64,000 nucleotides of DNA from CAVSDF01 sp963726715 (GCA_963726715.1 CAVSDF010000010.1:434001-498000); one strand, 5' to 3'; shown: positions 7,727-20,293, counted from the stretch's first letter. Notes: generated by a model not told the origin, from the sequence alone. Made by a program: numbers and translations.

Positions 7727-9571
7727 AACGCCATCCCAGCCACCGCTTCCTCCCGCCAGTGTGGCAACGGACCGCGCCAGAGCGGCGGCGAGGGCCGGAA
7801 GGCGGGTGCGGTCGTAGGCGCCCATCAGGCACACCTGCACCCAGCCGCGCTCCTGCAGATACGCACTCTCGCAGGCGATCTCGAAGCCTGCGTGGCGCAT
7901 CGCGCGACCGGCCGCGTCGGCGGAGACGCCGGGCGGGAGGACGACGGTGGTGACGGCCGGGTTGGCGATGGCGTCGCACGCGAGGGGCGGGAGGCCGACG
8001 GCGCGAAGGGCGGCGCGGAGCGTGGCGGCGTCGGTGGCGAGGCGCGCGCAGGCGTCGGCGGGCGCGGTGGCGAGGGCGGCGCCGAGGGCGCGGACGAGCG
8101 GCGAGGCGTGGGTGAAGGCGACGCCGCCGCCGATGTCGCCGCTGCTGTCGTGGGCGTAGAGGCCGAGGTCGAGGTAGGCGGGGAGGTCGGGCGCGGGGGC
8201 CACGGCCTCGCGGTGGAAGACGAGGGCGAGGCCGGCCAGGGCGCCGAGGCCCTTTCCGCTCGTGCCACTCGCCATCCACACATCGGCAAAATCGACGGGC
8301 ACGCTGCCGATGGCGCTGACGGCGTCGAGGGCGAGGTGGAGGCCGCGCGCGGCGCAGGCGTCGCGCAGGATGCCGAGGTCGAGGAGGACGCCGGTCGAGG
8401 TCTCGCAGAGCGGTGTCCACACCCATCCACCGGGTGCGAGGCCGTCGAGGGCGGCATCGAGGTCGGCGCGGCGGAACGTCTCGCCCCATGCGCGGCGGGC
8501 GACGCGGTGCGGGAGGCCCCAGCGCGCGGCTTGTGCGGCGAGGCGCTCGCCGAAGGCGCCGCACGCGAGGACGACGCCGGGCGTGCCGAGCCGCCTGATC
8601 TGCCCGCCGACGACATCGTTGGCGAGCGTGCCCGTGCCGACGAGCACCGCCACGTGCGCCGCGCCCGTCAGCGCCCGCAGCCGCCGCCGCACCTCGGCGA
8701 GGTCGGCGCGGAACGCCGCGCTCCGGTGCGACACCGGCGCCTCCGCGAACGCCGCCCGCACCGCAGGCCGCAGCGCAACGGGTCCGGGCAGAAACCGCGA
8801 CGGCACGCGCGGCGCCGTCCGCTCGTCCCCATCCTCGATCCCCGTTTCGACCCGCGCCGCAAACGTCGCCGCGACCGGACGAAACCGGTCGAGCGTGAGA
8901 AACATCGGCTGGTAGGGCACGGCGGCGGTGCCGACGACGGGGCCGAAGGCTTCGAAGCCGAGGTGGCGGTAGAGGTGCAGCTGGCGCGTCGTGCCCGAGA
9001 TGACGACGAGGTCGGCGCCGCGCCCGAGGCACCACTCGGCGGCGCAGGCGACGAGGCCGCGCAGGACCGTCCCGCCGCGCCGCTCGGCGTCGATGGCGAG
9101 CAGGCGGACCTCGCAGATGCCGCGGCGGTGCGGCGGCAGGTGGGCGTCGAGGTCGGTGCCCGCGGCGGCGAGCTTGCGGTCGAGAGAGAAGGGGCGCCGG
9201 TCGGTGAGACCGATCATCCCGACGACACGCGGCGCGTCATCGCCAAACCCATCGCCGGATTCGCCGGCAGAGGCGTCGACGGCGACGGCGTACGTCATCT
9301 CGGCGGCGAAGCGGTCGGGGAGGCGGCCGCTCGGCGTCGGCGCGTGCTGGCCGAGTTCGTCGGCGAAGGCGGCGTGGTTGAGGCGTTCGATGCCGTCGCG
9401 GTCGGCGTCGGTGGCGAAGCGGTAGACGAGCGTCGGCGCGGCGGTGGCAGGCAAGGCGATGTCGGGGGCGGGGGCCTGGAACGGACGGGCAGGCTGGATG
9501 GAGGCGCCAACGTCAGTCCCTTCGATGGACGCGGAGCAGGAGCCGACGGACGACCGGGGGGCGGGTTGCAT
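7715..9571 (-). CDS. GNAT acetyltransferase-class V aminotransferase fusion
   Basis: A 618-residue two-domain enzyme. After about 50 unstructured residues, the N-terminal part (about 55-240) looks like a GNAT-type acyltransferase: it begins LVYRFATDADRDGIERLNHA and carries ICEVRLLAIDAERRGGTVL and HLYRHLGFEAFGP. The C-terminal part (about 260-610) is a PLP-dependent class V aminotransferase of the alanine-glyoxylate / 2-aminoethylphosphonate group. It has VLVGTGTLANDVV, the Asp-containing strand HLALDAVSAIGSVPVDF and the PLP lysine in ASGTSGKGLGALAG. The ATG at 9571 is used; an in-frame GTG at 9604 is the alternative. Substrates are unknown. The fusion suggests transamination and acylation act in sequence on one amine. 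The stop codon is provided by the palindromic repeat. Confidence 0.83.
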   Translation of the reverse strand: MQPAPRSSVGSCSASIEGTDVGASIQPARPFQAPAPDIALPATAAPTLVYRFATDADRDGIERLNHAAFADELGQHAPTPSGRLPDRFAAEMTYAVAVDASAGESGDGFGDDAPRVVGMIGLTDRRPFSLDRKLAAAGTDLDAHLPPHRRGICEVRLLAIDAERRGGTVLRGLVACAAEWCLGRGADLVVISGTTRQLHLYRHLGFEAFGPVVGTAAVPYQPMFLTLDRFRPVAATFAARVETGIEDGDERTAPRVPSRFLPGPVALRPAVRAAFAEAPVSHRSAAFRADLAEVRRRLRALTGAAHVAVLVGTGTLANDVVGGQIRRLGTPGVVLACGAFGERLAAQAARWGLPHRVARRAWGETFRRADLDAALDGLAPGGWVWTPLCETSTGVLLDLGILRDACAARGLHLALDAVSAIGSVPVDFADVWMASGTSGKGLGALAGLALVFHREAVAPAPDLPAYLDLGLYAHDSSGDIGGGVAFTHASPLVRALGAALATAPADACARLATDAATLRAALRAVGLPPLACDAIANPAVTTVVLPPGVSADAAGRAMRHAGFEIACESAYLQERGWVQVCLMGAYDRTRLPALAAALARSVATLAGGSGGWDGVPGA

Positions 9572-9707
9572 CCCCAGACGCCGATCCGTTCGCCGCACGA
9601 ACACCGCTCACGCGGACGGAGGGGCGGAGGCCCACGTGTTCAGTCCCCCGACCCGGCATCTCTAACGGATCGACGACGGATCTATCCCCCGCATCATCCA
9701 CCGGGCG

Positions 9708-10247
9708 TCAGCCGCCGAACGTCAGCGGCGTCGAGAGCAGGCGGACGACCGCGACGACCGCCCACCCCATCGCCACGACCGCGCCGACGAGGAAGGCGAT
9801 CAGCAGGCCGACGAGGAGGCCGCTCGACCGCTTGACCGCTTCCGGCTGCACCGCGTAGCGCTCGACGAGGCGCACGTTCTTGCGGTTCGCCTTCCATCCG
9901 AAGTCGAAGAGATCGCCGACGAGCGGCACCGATCCGGCGACGAGGTCGAGCACGACGTTTCCCGCCATCCGCACGAGCACCGACGGCGGCGCGCCGAGCC
10001 GCCGCGCGACGACGATGGCGTAGGCCGCCACCGACCCCGTCACCGCGTCGCCGACACCGGGCAGGAGGCCGAGGATCGGGTCGAGGCCGACGCGCCACCG
10101 CGTGCCGGGCACGGCCACGAGGTCGTCGAGCACGCGCGCCATCGAGCGCAGCCGGTCGAGGTGCGGGCTGGCGCCGGGCGGCAGGTCGCCGAGGGTGCCG
10201 TCGGCGGCGGGGTCGGGCGGAACGGGCAGGCGGGAACGGACGGGCAT
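9708..10247 (-). CDS. DUF4112 membrane protein
   Basis: A 179-residue protein of the DUF4112 family, function unknown. The ATG at 10247 (MPVRSRLPVPPDP) is preferred over upstream in-frame starts, which add a low-complexity leader. The family core is RSMARVLDDLVAVPGTRW, then LDPILGLLPGVGDAVTG, a hydrophobic stretch, and VPLVGDLFDFGWKANRKN. Near the C terminus is a long transmembrane segment (GLLVGLLIAFLVGAVVAMGW). It stands alone on this strand, 168 bp from the upstream kinase gene's stop. Confidence 0.85.
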   Translation of the reverse strand: MPVRSRLPVPPDPAADGTLGDLPPGASPHLDRLRSMARVLDDLVAVPGTRWRVGLDPILGLLPGVGDAVTGSVAAYAIVVARRLGAPPSVLVRMAGNVVLDLVAGSVPLVGDLFDFGWKANRKNVRLVERYAVQPEAVKRSSGLLVGLLIAFLVGAVVAMGWAVVAVVRLLSTPLTFGG

Positions 10248-10415
10248 GGCAGCGGAAGGCGGTGCGCCAAGGTACGGGCGCGGTTCGCCCCGCCCCGGAC
10301 ACGCAGGGGCACGAACCATCGCGCCCTGCCCCACCCCCGGCACCCCGCACAAACCTGTCCGGTCGGGGACCAGGCAGGGTGCGCCCCATCCCCACTCCCC
10401 ATCCTCAACACCCCC

Positions 10416-13316
<2,901 letters not shown>

Positions 13317-13619
13317 CGGGTCAGAACGAAGGAGCAGTCCGCGACGAGAACGGACGTGAAACCGGGGCGCAGGCGCAGGACGGCCCGAAGGGTACCTCCG
13401 AAGCCCTCCAACTTACGCGCCGTCGCCCACAAAACGGCCCGCCCTGGCCGCAGTGAGGCCCCACCGCTTCCAGAACGCGCGCACGCCGCCGCCGCTCAGC
13501 GCGTCCGGCGCGGGCGCACCGAGGACAGGCGCGGCGGCACGCGGGCCCCTCCGGCAGACCCCGACGAGCACAGCCGCATCAGACAGGGCCAGAACCGGGC
13601 GGCTCACACGGGCGGCGCC
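13317..13619. other. Intergenic region between the two kinase genes
   Basis: About 300 bp between the start of one kinase gene and the stop of the next on the minus strand. I see no convincing gene, RNA or hairpin terminator; it presumably holds the promoter of the 10416-13316 kinase. Confidence 0.5.
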
Positions 13620-16600
13620 TCAGGCGATGTCGAGGTGGGCGAGGAGTTCGAGCGGATCGAACGGCTTGGCGACGTAGCCGTCGAACCCTGCCTCGAGAAA
13701 ACGCTCTTTGTCGCCGGGGAGCGCGTACGCGGTCACGGCCACGATGTGCGCGTCTCGGCACGCCCCGGAGGCCCGGAGCAGCGGGAGCAGGTCGAGGCCG
13801 GTCATCCGCCCGGCCCCGAGGTTGATGTCGAGCAGCACCACGTCGAACGGCCCTGACGCCGCGAGAGCGGCCTCGGGGGTGGGCACGAGGGTCGCGTCGT
13901 GTGAGTCGGCGAGCAGGATCTCGAGCAGTTGAAGGGTCTCCTCGATGTCCTCGACGACGAGCACCCGTCGCCGGACGTGAGGGCCGCGCGCGGCGCCAGA
14001 GTCGGCGTCCCGGGAGAGCGCATCCGGAGCCTCGGGCATGCGCAGCGGCAGGCGGACGGTGAAGGTGCTGCCCACGCCTTTCTCGCTCTCGACGGCGATG
14101 GTGCCGCCCATGAGCCCGGCCAGGCGATGGGAGATCGCGAGGCCCAGCCCGGCGCCTTCGTACTCCCGCGCGAGGCCGCTCGACTCCTGGCGAAACTCCT
14201 CGAAGAGGTGCGGCAGGTACGCCTCCGTGATGCCGATGCCGGTGTCGGCAACCGTGAGGTCGAGCCACGGGCCGTCGGCGCGGGCCGAGACCGTCACGGA
14301 GCCCTGCGGCGTGAACCGGATCGCGTTGCTGAGGAGGTTGGTCAGGATCCGGTGGAGGGCTGTCCGGTCCATCACCGCGGGCAGGCTGCCGGGGAGATCG
14401 ACCCTGAGCTCGATGCCCTGACGGGCAGCGTGCTCGCGCAAAATGTTGGCAGTCTCGCGCACCAGGTGCGTCACATCGAGCGGCACGTCGGTGAGTTCGA
14501 CCCGCATGGCCTGAAGCTGCGAGAGTTCGAGCACCGAGGTGAGCGTGTCCTTGAGGCGCTTGCTGGCGGCCTCGATGATCTCGACGAACTCCTCGCCCAC
14601 CTCCGAAACCTCGCCGTGGAGAAGGGAGGCGAAACCGAGGATGGCCGTGAGCGGCGTACGGATCTCGTGGCTCATGTTGGCCAGGAAGGCGTCCTTGAGG
14701 CCGACCATCTCCTCGGCCTGTTCGCGCGCCCGTTCGGCGGCCTGGCGCGCGCGGTCGGCCTCCTCCTTGGCCTCCACGAGCGCCGCCTCGGCCTCCTTGT
14801 GCACCGTCACGTCGCGCCCGCCGACGTGGATGCGCACGACGCGCCCGCTCTCCGGATCGACCTCGGGCCGCATGTGGTGGCGCACCCAGTGGGCGCGGCC
14901 GTCCTTGCCCCGCACGGGGATGTCGTCGATCCGCGTCTCGCCGGCGAGGAGCGACGCCAGCCGCTCGCCCACCGACGGGTCGGCCTGCAGCGTTCCCCAG
15001 CGCCGCCCGATGAGCTCGTCGGCCGACCATCCGATGACGTCCTCGACCGATCCGGTCGCCCATTCGATCACCGGAAGCGTGCCGTCGCCGGGCACGCGGT
15101 AGGCGAAGGCGAAGGTCTGGACGAGGCTCGAGAGCGTCCGGTAGCGGTCCTCGCTGCGCGCGATGGCCTCGGCGCTCTCGACGCGCTCGGTCACGTCGGT
15201 CATCATGCCGACGATGCGCGCGGCGCCGGTAGGCCCGGGTCGCAGGACGATGCCGCTCTCTTCGATGTGCCGGTAGCCGCCGTCGGCGTGGCGGAAGCGG
15301 TAGGCGGCCGTGAAGGGCGCGCCCGCGCGCATCGCCCGGTCGAGGCGGTCGAGCGTGCGGGCGGCATCGTCCGGGTGCAGGCGGTCGCTCCACGCGTTCG
15401 TGCCCATCGACGTGAAGGCCTCGGCGGTGTGGCCGGTGATGCCGGCGATGTTGCCCGACCACGCGACCGCCGTGCTCTCGATGTCGTGCTCGTAGACCAG
15501 TTGCCCCGACTGCTCGACCAGCGCCCGGTACTTCTGCTCCGACTCCTCGGTCTGCCGCTGCGCCGTGACGCGCTCGGTGACGTCGCGCGTGGTGACGACG
15601 ATGGCGGCCACGTGGGGGTCGCCGAGGCGGTTCAGCGCCGACGACTCGCCCCACCGGACCGAGCCGTCGGCGTGGATGTAGCGGTAGTGGACCTGCGCCT
15701 CGGGGGCGCCGCCGAGCAGTGCCCCGAGCGCCTCGCGGACCCGCCCGGCATCGTCGGGGTGGATGTGGTCGAGCACGCCACCGCCCATGCGTGCGTCGGG
15801 CGTGTAGCCCATCACGCGCTCGATGGCCGGGCTCTGGTAGACGATCGACCCGTCGGGGCCGACCAGGGTGACGACCTCCAACGAGTTCTGCACCAGGCTG
15901 CGGAAGCGGGCCTCGCTCTCGAGCAGCCGTGCGTGCGCGTGCATCTGCTCGGTGATGTCGATGTTGGCGCCGATCCACTCCTCGACCTCGCCCGAGGCGT
16001 CGCGCACCGGCACGGCGCGGACGCGAAAGCAGCGGACCTCGCCGTCGGGCATCAACACCCGGTACTCCATCTCGCCCACCTGCCCGCCGCGGACGATCTC
16101 GGCCCACTCGGCCGCGACACGGGCCCGGTCGTCGGGGTGGAGGACGTCGCCCCACGTGGCCGCGGTGATCAACGGAGAGGCGATGTCGACGAGCGAGCCG
16201 CCGATGAGTTCGAGGCTCGACGTGCCGTCGGGGCTCATGCTCCAGACGACGCTGGCGGCGGCGGTCGCGAGGGCCCGGTAGCGCCGCTCCGAACGCTCGA
16301 TCTCGGCCTGCGCCCGGGCGCGTTCGGCCTCCTGCTCGTGGCGCTCGGTGACATCGTCGAAGTAGACGCTCAGGCCACCGTCGAAGGGGTAGGCGCGGAC
16401 CTCGAACCAGGTCTTGAGCGGCTCGAAGAAGGCCTCGAAGGTGCGCACGATGCCCTTTTGCGAGGCGTCGTGGTAATGCCGGTAGAAGTCCCCGTCGATG
16501 GCCTCGGGAAACGTCTCCCAGATGTTCTCGCCGATCAACTCCTCGCGGCGGCGCTGGAGCAGCGGCTCGGCGGCGAGGTTCATGTGCGTCACGCACCAGT

Positions 16601-17222
16601 CGGTGTCGAGGGCGAAGAAGCCACTGCGGATCGAATCGAGCACGCCCTGCGTCCGCGCCTGCGCCTGCTCGAGTTCGCCCGTGCGCGTCTCCAGCTCGCG
16701 CGCCTGCCCTTCGAGTTCGGACGCCTTACGGGCCAGTTCGAGCTCGTCGACGACGAGGGCGGCCAGGGTGGAGAGGTGGTCGAGGTCGCGCGGCGTAATC
16801 GTCCGCGCGGCGGTGTCGAGCACGCAGAGCGTGCCGATCCGGTGGCCCTCCGGCGTGCGCAGCGGCACGCCCGCGTAGAAGCGCAGGTGCGGCGCGGCGG
16901 TTACCAGCGGGTTGCCGGCGAAGCGCGCGTCGCGCGTGAGATCCTCGACGACGAGCGGGGCATCGGACAGGATCGCGTGCGCGCAGAACGACACCGAGCG
17001 CGGCGTCTCGCGGACCTCGATGCCGGGGTGCGCCTTGAAGAACAGCCGCTCGGCGTCGACCAGACTGACGAGCGCCATGGGGGCGCCGGTGAGGCGGGCG
17101 GCAAGCCCCGCGATGCGGTCGAAGCGCTCCTCGGGCTCGGTATCGAGCACGCAGTAGGACCGGAGCGCGGCCAGGCGCGCGGCCTCGTCGAATGGGGGCA
17201 GTTCCTGTTGAACGGTTTCCAT
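13620..17222 (-). CDS. Hybrid histidine kinase: GAF, multiple PAS, HK and receiver
   Basis: A 1200-residue hybrid sensor kinase without membrane helices. The ATG at 17222 (METVQQELPPFDEAARL) is chosen because a GAF domain begins at once (SYCVLDTEPEERFDRI ... SFCAHAIL, about 20-175). A coiled coil and about five PAS/PAC units (roughly 200-810) follow, several ending in DVTER. The kinase core has phospho-His H852 in MSHEIRTPLTAILGF, N-box NLLSNAIRFTP, G1 ADTGIGI and G2 GAGLGLAIS. The C-terminal receiver (about 1085-1200) has phospho-acceptor Asp1132 in VVLLDINLG and the conserved Lys1186 in YVAKPFDP. The architecture allows an internal His-to-Asp phosphorelay. It lies upstream of a second multi-PAS kinase on the same strand, so the two may share signals or form a phosphorelay pair. 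The whole 3.6 kb frame is intact. Confidence 0.93.
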   Translation of the reverse strand: METVQQELPPFDEAARLAALRSYCVLDTEPEERFDRIAGLAARLTGAPMALVSLVDAERLFFKAHPGIEVRETPRSVSFCAHAILSDAPLVVEDLTRDARFAGNPLVTAAPHLRFYAGVPLRTPEGHRIGTLCVLDTAARTITPRDLDHLSTLAALVVDELELARKASELEGQARELETRTGELEQAQARTQGVLDSIRSGFFALDTDWCVTHMNLAAEPLLQRRREELIGENIWETFPEAIDGDFYRHYHDASQKGIVRTFEAFFEPLKTWFEVRAYPFDGGLSVYFDDVTERHEQEAERARAQAEIERSERRYRALATAAASVVWSMSPDGTSSLELIGGSLVDIASPLITAATWGDVLHPDDRARVAAEWAEIVRGGQVGEMEYRVLMPDGEVRCFRVRAVPVRDASGEVEEWIGANIDITEQMHAHARLLESEARFRSLVQNSLEVVTLVGPDGSIVYQSPAIERVMGYTPDARMGGGVLDHIHPDDAGRVREALGALLGGAPEAQVHYRYIHADGSVRWGESSALNRLGDPHVAAIVVTTRDVTERVTAQRQTEESEQKYRALVEQSGQLVYEHDIESTAVAWSGNIAGITGHTAEAFTSMGTNAWSDRLHPDDAARTLDRLDRAMRAGAPFTAAYRFRHADGGYRHIEESGIVLRPGPTGAARIVGMMTDVTERVESAEAIARSEDRYRTLSSLVQTFAFAYRVPGDGTLPVIEWATGSVEDVIGWSADELIGRRWGTLQADPSVGERLASLLAGETRIDDIPVRGKDGRAHWVRHHMRPEVDPESGRVVRIHVGGRDVTVHKEAEAALVEAKEEADRARQAAERAREQAEEMVGLKDAFLANMSHEIRTPLTAILGFASLLHGEVSEVGEEFVEIIEAASKRLKDTLTSVLELSQLQAMRVELTDVPLDVTHLVRETANILREHAARQGIELRVDLPGSLPAVMDRTALHRILTNLLSNAIRFTPQGSVTVSARADGPWLDLTVADTGIGITEAYLPHLFEEFRQESSGLAREYEGAGLGLAISHRLAGLMGGTIAVESEKGVGSTFTVRLPLRMPEAPDALSRDADSGAARGPHVRRRVLVVEDIEETLQLLEILLADSHDATLVPTPEAALAASGPFDVVLLDINLGAGRMTGLDLLPLLRASGACRDAHIVAVTAYALPGDKERFLEAGFDGYVAKPFDPLELLAHLDIA

Positions 17223-17456
17223 ACGCGGACGAGCTTTCGGTGCGGGATCGGCGGCGGCGGCGAGTCCGAAAGGCGGCGTCCCGGCGCGACAAAGTTTCAC
17301 GATGATACAACCCGAGATCGCATCGGCGCTCGACGCGGCGTCACGCATCGCTCCGCGTCGCCCGATGGACCGACGGGCACGTGCTGCGGCTGCGCTCCGG
17401 CCTGCGGCGCGGCGCAGCCTCCCGGCGTCTTAACCCGGCGCGCCCGTCGGAATCCC

Positions 17457-17464
17457 TACCTTCG
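17457..17464 (+). promoter_or_regulatory. Putative -7 element of the tRNA-Leu promoter
   Basis: TACCTTCG matches the Bacteroidota -7 consensus TAnnTTTG at all but one position and ends 8 bp before the tRNA. No clear -33 box is visible at the expected spacing. Confidence 0.35.
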
Positions 17465-17471
17465 CACCGAT

Positions 17472-17554
17472 GCCGGCGTGGCGGAATGGTAGACGCCTTC
17501 GACTCAAAATCGAATGTCCGCAAGGACGTGCGGGTTCGACTCCCGCCGCCGGTA
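17472..17554 (+). tRNA. tRNA-Leu (anticodon CAA)
   Basis: An 83-nt class II tRNA. The acceptor GCCGGCG pairs with CGCCGGT (one G-U pair), discriminator A at 17554. The anticodon stem TTCGA/TCGAA encloses the loop CTCAAAA, giving anticodon CAA, which reads UUG leucine codons. The long variable arm (TGTCC-GCAA-GGACG) is typical of leucine tRNAs. The T arm is GCGGG-TTCGACT-CCCGC. CCA is not encoded. The gene lies between the hybrid kinase and a broken helicase gene, with a repeat copy 58 bp downstream. Confidence 0.93.
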
Positions 17555-17611
17555 CTCGGGGCGCGTGCTGTGTCGACCCTGACAGGGCAGCGCCAGGTGC
17601 CGCCGCCGCAT

Positions 17612-17699
17612 GCCCCCTCCGCCCCTCCGGGGCACCTCCCCCGCTTTCGGGGGCGGACCGCCGCGGAGCGCGTGCAGCGCCGAGCGGCAGGAGGGGGCC
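17612..17699. repeat. GCCCCCTCC-type palindromic intergenic repeat, copy B
   Basis: Same element as at 2649-2738: ends GCCCCCTCC and GGAGGGGGC, internal GCCCCTCCGGGGC hairpin and a CCCCCGCTTTCGGGGG hairpin. It lies between tRNA-Leu and the helicase. Confidence 0.75.
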
Positions 17700-17740
17700 A
17701 GCGCCCCCGCGCGCCCCTCCATCCCCCCGATCCACGCCCT

Positions 17741-19552
17741 GTGCCTGAGAGACCCGTGCCTGAGACACCCGTGCCCGAGAGCCTCGACGCCGCCGCTGCC
17801 CTTCCCGGCATCGCGCCCGTCGGCGGGTTCTCGTTTCGCGGCGGGCAGGTGGCGTTCCTCGCCAAACTCGCCGACGCGTTCCGGCGCGGCGACACGCACC
17901 ACCTCGGCGTCTTCGTGCCCGGCTACGGCAAGACGATCACCGCCCTCGCCGCCTTCCTCGTCGCCCGCGCGACCGGCGTGGCGCGGCGCGTCGTCGTCTT
18001 CGTGCCGCGCGGCAACCTGCGCGACCAGTACGCCGACGGCGAGGCCCTCGCGCGCCTCTTCGCCGACCTCGGCGCCCCGCCGATGACGTTCTGCGTCGCC
18101 GACTCGGCCCGCGCGTTCGCCAAGAACCCGCGCACCGACCTGCTCGTGACCACCTACCAGTACGCGAGCGGACGCGGCGGCCACGCGCGCGCTCAAGCGC
18201 TACTGCGACATCGCCGAGGCCGACGGTGGCGGCGTGATGTTCGTCTTCGACGAGGTCCACCACCTCTCCGACGACGGCACGTGGGCGCGCATGATCGCCG
18301 AGCTCTCGCACAGCGCGTCCGTCTCGCTCTCGGGCACGCCGATGCGGTCGCGACAACAAGACGCTCTTCGGCGTGCCCTTCGAGACGCGCGTCACCGAGC
18401 GCGGCGACGAAGGAGCGCGTCTACGTCGCCCTCCACGAGGTGACGCTCCGCGACGCCCACGCCGAGGGCGGCATCCTCAAGCACGTCGAGGCGCACGTCG
18501 TCGACTACCGCCTGCGAATGGTGCGCGAGGACACCGGCGAGACGGTCGAGACTCTCTCTCCGGCCTGCGCGAGATGGCCGAGAACAGCCGCGAGGTCGAC
18601 GCCTTCCTCGCGCGAAAGAAGCTGCGCTTCCACGACGTCTACCTCGACACGCTCCTGCGCCCCGCCTTCGCCCGGTTCGAGGCCAAGCGCGAGGCCCTCG
18701 CCGCCGCGATGCGCACGCTCGGGCGAGCCGCCAGGCAGCTACGACGACCACCGGATGCTCGTCATCGCGATGTCGAACGCCCACTCCGCCGCCATCCTCG
18801 CCTACATGCAGCGCACCTTCCCGCACTTCCGCTCGGCGCGGATCGGGCAGGACGTGCCCGCCGCCGACTGCGCCCGCGACCTCGACGACTACCGCGAGGG
18901 CGGCCTCGACGTGATGGTGCAGGTGGACATGATCGGCGAGGGCACCGACATCAAGCCCATCTCGGTCGATCGTCAAGGCCGACCTCGTGCGCGCCGATCT
19001 CCAAAACGCTCCAGCAGGTCTTCCGCGGGATGCGCTACTCGGCGGCGTGGCCCGAGAGGCGAACACTGCGACCTCTACGCCGCCAACGATTCGGATGTGG
19101 TGGCGGTGCTGGACTGGATCACCGCCGAGGAGCGGATCGGCATCCGGCAGAAGAAGCAGAGGAGCGCGCGGGCCGCGGGGCGCGGGCGTCTCGGCGCCGA
19201 CGAAGAGCCGCTGGGAACTGGCGCACGTGGCGCACCACCGGATGCAGTCGCACGGCCTCGACATGGAGGCGACGGCGGCGGGCGGCATGGCGCTCCGCGT
19301 CCGGCAGCGCGCCAGGCGCGCCCGGCGGCGCTCGACGTGAGCGCGCGCGAGCAGGCGCTCCGCAAGGCCTGCGCCGACCTCGCGAACGAGCTCGTCCGAC
19401 GCTCGCCGCCGCGCAACGACGTGAGCGCGCGCGCGGTCCACGCCCGCGCCAAACAGGGCGTCGGCGCCCGGCAGGCCGACCTCAGCCTTCCGCAGCTCGA
19501 CCAGAAGCGCCGCTGGCTCGAACGCTGCATGCAGGCGCGGCGACTGCTGTAG
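17741..19552 (+). pseudogene. COG1061-type DEAD/DEAH helicase, broken by many frameshifts
   Basis: About 600 codons of a superfamily 2 helicase (SSL2/RAD25-like, COG1061) whose parts lie in all three forward frames. Recognisable pieces in order: VPGYGKTITALAAFL (Walker A), RRVVVFVPRGNLRDQY, LLVTTYQYASG, FVFDEVHHLSDDGTWARMI (DEVH motif II), SVSLSGTPMRS, a middle domain, HRMLVIAMSNAHSAAILAYM, VMVQVDMIGEGTDIKP (motif V), LQQVFRGMRYSAAW (motif VI-like) and a C-terminal helical tail (ALRKACADLANELVRR). I count eight or nine frame changes, near 18170, 18345, 18410, 18553, 18730, 18968, 19060, 19165 and 19310. The start is a GTG at 17741 inside three imperfect 15-bp repeats, so GTG 17756 or 17771 are alternatives. 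It may be a decayed gene or a poorly sequenced intact one. Helicases of this type act in DNA repair or in restriction/defence; the substrate here is unknown. Confidence 0.75.
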
Positions 19553-20099
19553 CGCCCGCCGCACGCACGACGCGCGCCGTCACGATCAGCTGCCCCGTGT
19601 GGCGCGTCGTGTGCTCGGCCGCGTGGACGAGCAGGCCGATGACCGTCGAGGGCAGGCGCTGCCGCCCGACGGTGCGGGGCTCGGCGAGTGTGGAAACATC
19701 GGTGGCGGCGAGGTGGGCGGTGAAGCGCCGCACGGCAGCCTCGAAGGCGGCCACGAGGTCGGCGGTGCGCGCCGCGTCGTCGGGGATGCCCTCGTCGGCG
19801 AGGTGGGCGAACTGCGCCTCCGTCAGCGGCTCGGCGCGGGCGTACGTGGCCATGCGGTCGAGCACGCCCGCAAGGTGGCGCAGGTGGAAGCCGACCGACG
19901 CCACGTCCGCCGGGCGCGTCCACAGCACGGCGTCCGGGAAGCCGCTGAGCGCTGCGCGAACGTCCTCGACGGCCTGCGCGAGCGCGTGCGCGACGGGCTG
20001 GAGCAGCGTCGGCACGCCCGCCACCGGCCCGCGGAGCCACGCTTCGGGGCGCGACGCCGGACTCGGATCGGCAGCGTCAGGAGGAGGCGGGGCGGACAT
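19482..20099 (-). CDS. DinB family protein
   Basis: A 205-residue DinB/YfiT-like four-helix protein, a family of metal-dependent (often thiol-dependent) enzymes and stress proteins of mostly unknown role. The ATG at 20099 (MSAPPPPDAADPS) is chosen over an upstream in-frame ATG at 20150. Metal-ligand histidines are visible in VGFHLRHLAGVLDRM and in the C-terminal LLVHAAEHTTRHTGQLI, the classic DinB motif. The last 30 residues are low-complexity, and the end overlaps the convergent broken helicase by about 70 bp. The true stop could therefore be earlier if there is an indel here too. Confidence 0.8.
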   Translation of the reverse strand: MSAPPPPDAADPSPASRPEAWLRGPVAGVPTLLQPVAHALAQAVEDVRAALSGFPDAVLWTRPADVASVGFHLRHLAGVLDRMATYARAEPLTEAQFAHLADEGIPDDAARTADLVAAFEAAVRRFTAHLAATDVSTLAEPRTVGRQRLPSTVIGLLVHAAEHTTRHTGQLIVTARVVRAAGATAVAAPACSVRASGASGRAAEG

Positions 20100-20293
20100 G
20101 GCGGTGATGGATCGTGGGGCCAAGAAACCCGATCCACCCCGCCTGCACAACAGAGAACGCGGATCCAGAGACCGAGGCCCGCTTCAGACATGAGGAGCGT
20201 GGCGCAAGAGCGTTGCTACGCCCCGGTTGCATGGGCACGGGAGACGCGACTGCGGCACAGCTCCGGCCTCCCTCTCATCCCACGACGCGCCCC

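Noticed and set aside
13579..16596. Long minus-strand frame rich in Arg, Gly and Pro under the hybrid kinase
   Set aside because: A shadow of the intact kinase in another frame; high GC leaves few stops in all frames.
13929..17492. A 1187-codon plus-strand frame opposite the hybrid kinase
   Set aside because: Antisense shadow of the intact kinase gene.
17472..20099. A mobile island integrated at tRNA-Leu
   Set aside because: No integrase, no attachment-site duplication and no compositional change; only one broken helicase.
20100..20293. A small gene between lptB and the DinB gene
   Set aside because: Only short frames with no signal; the region presumably holds the DinB promoter.
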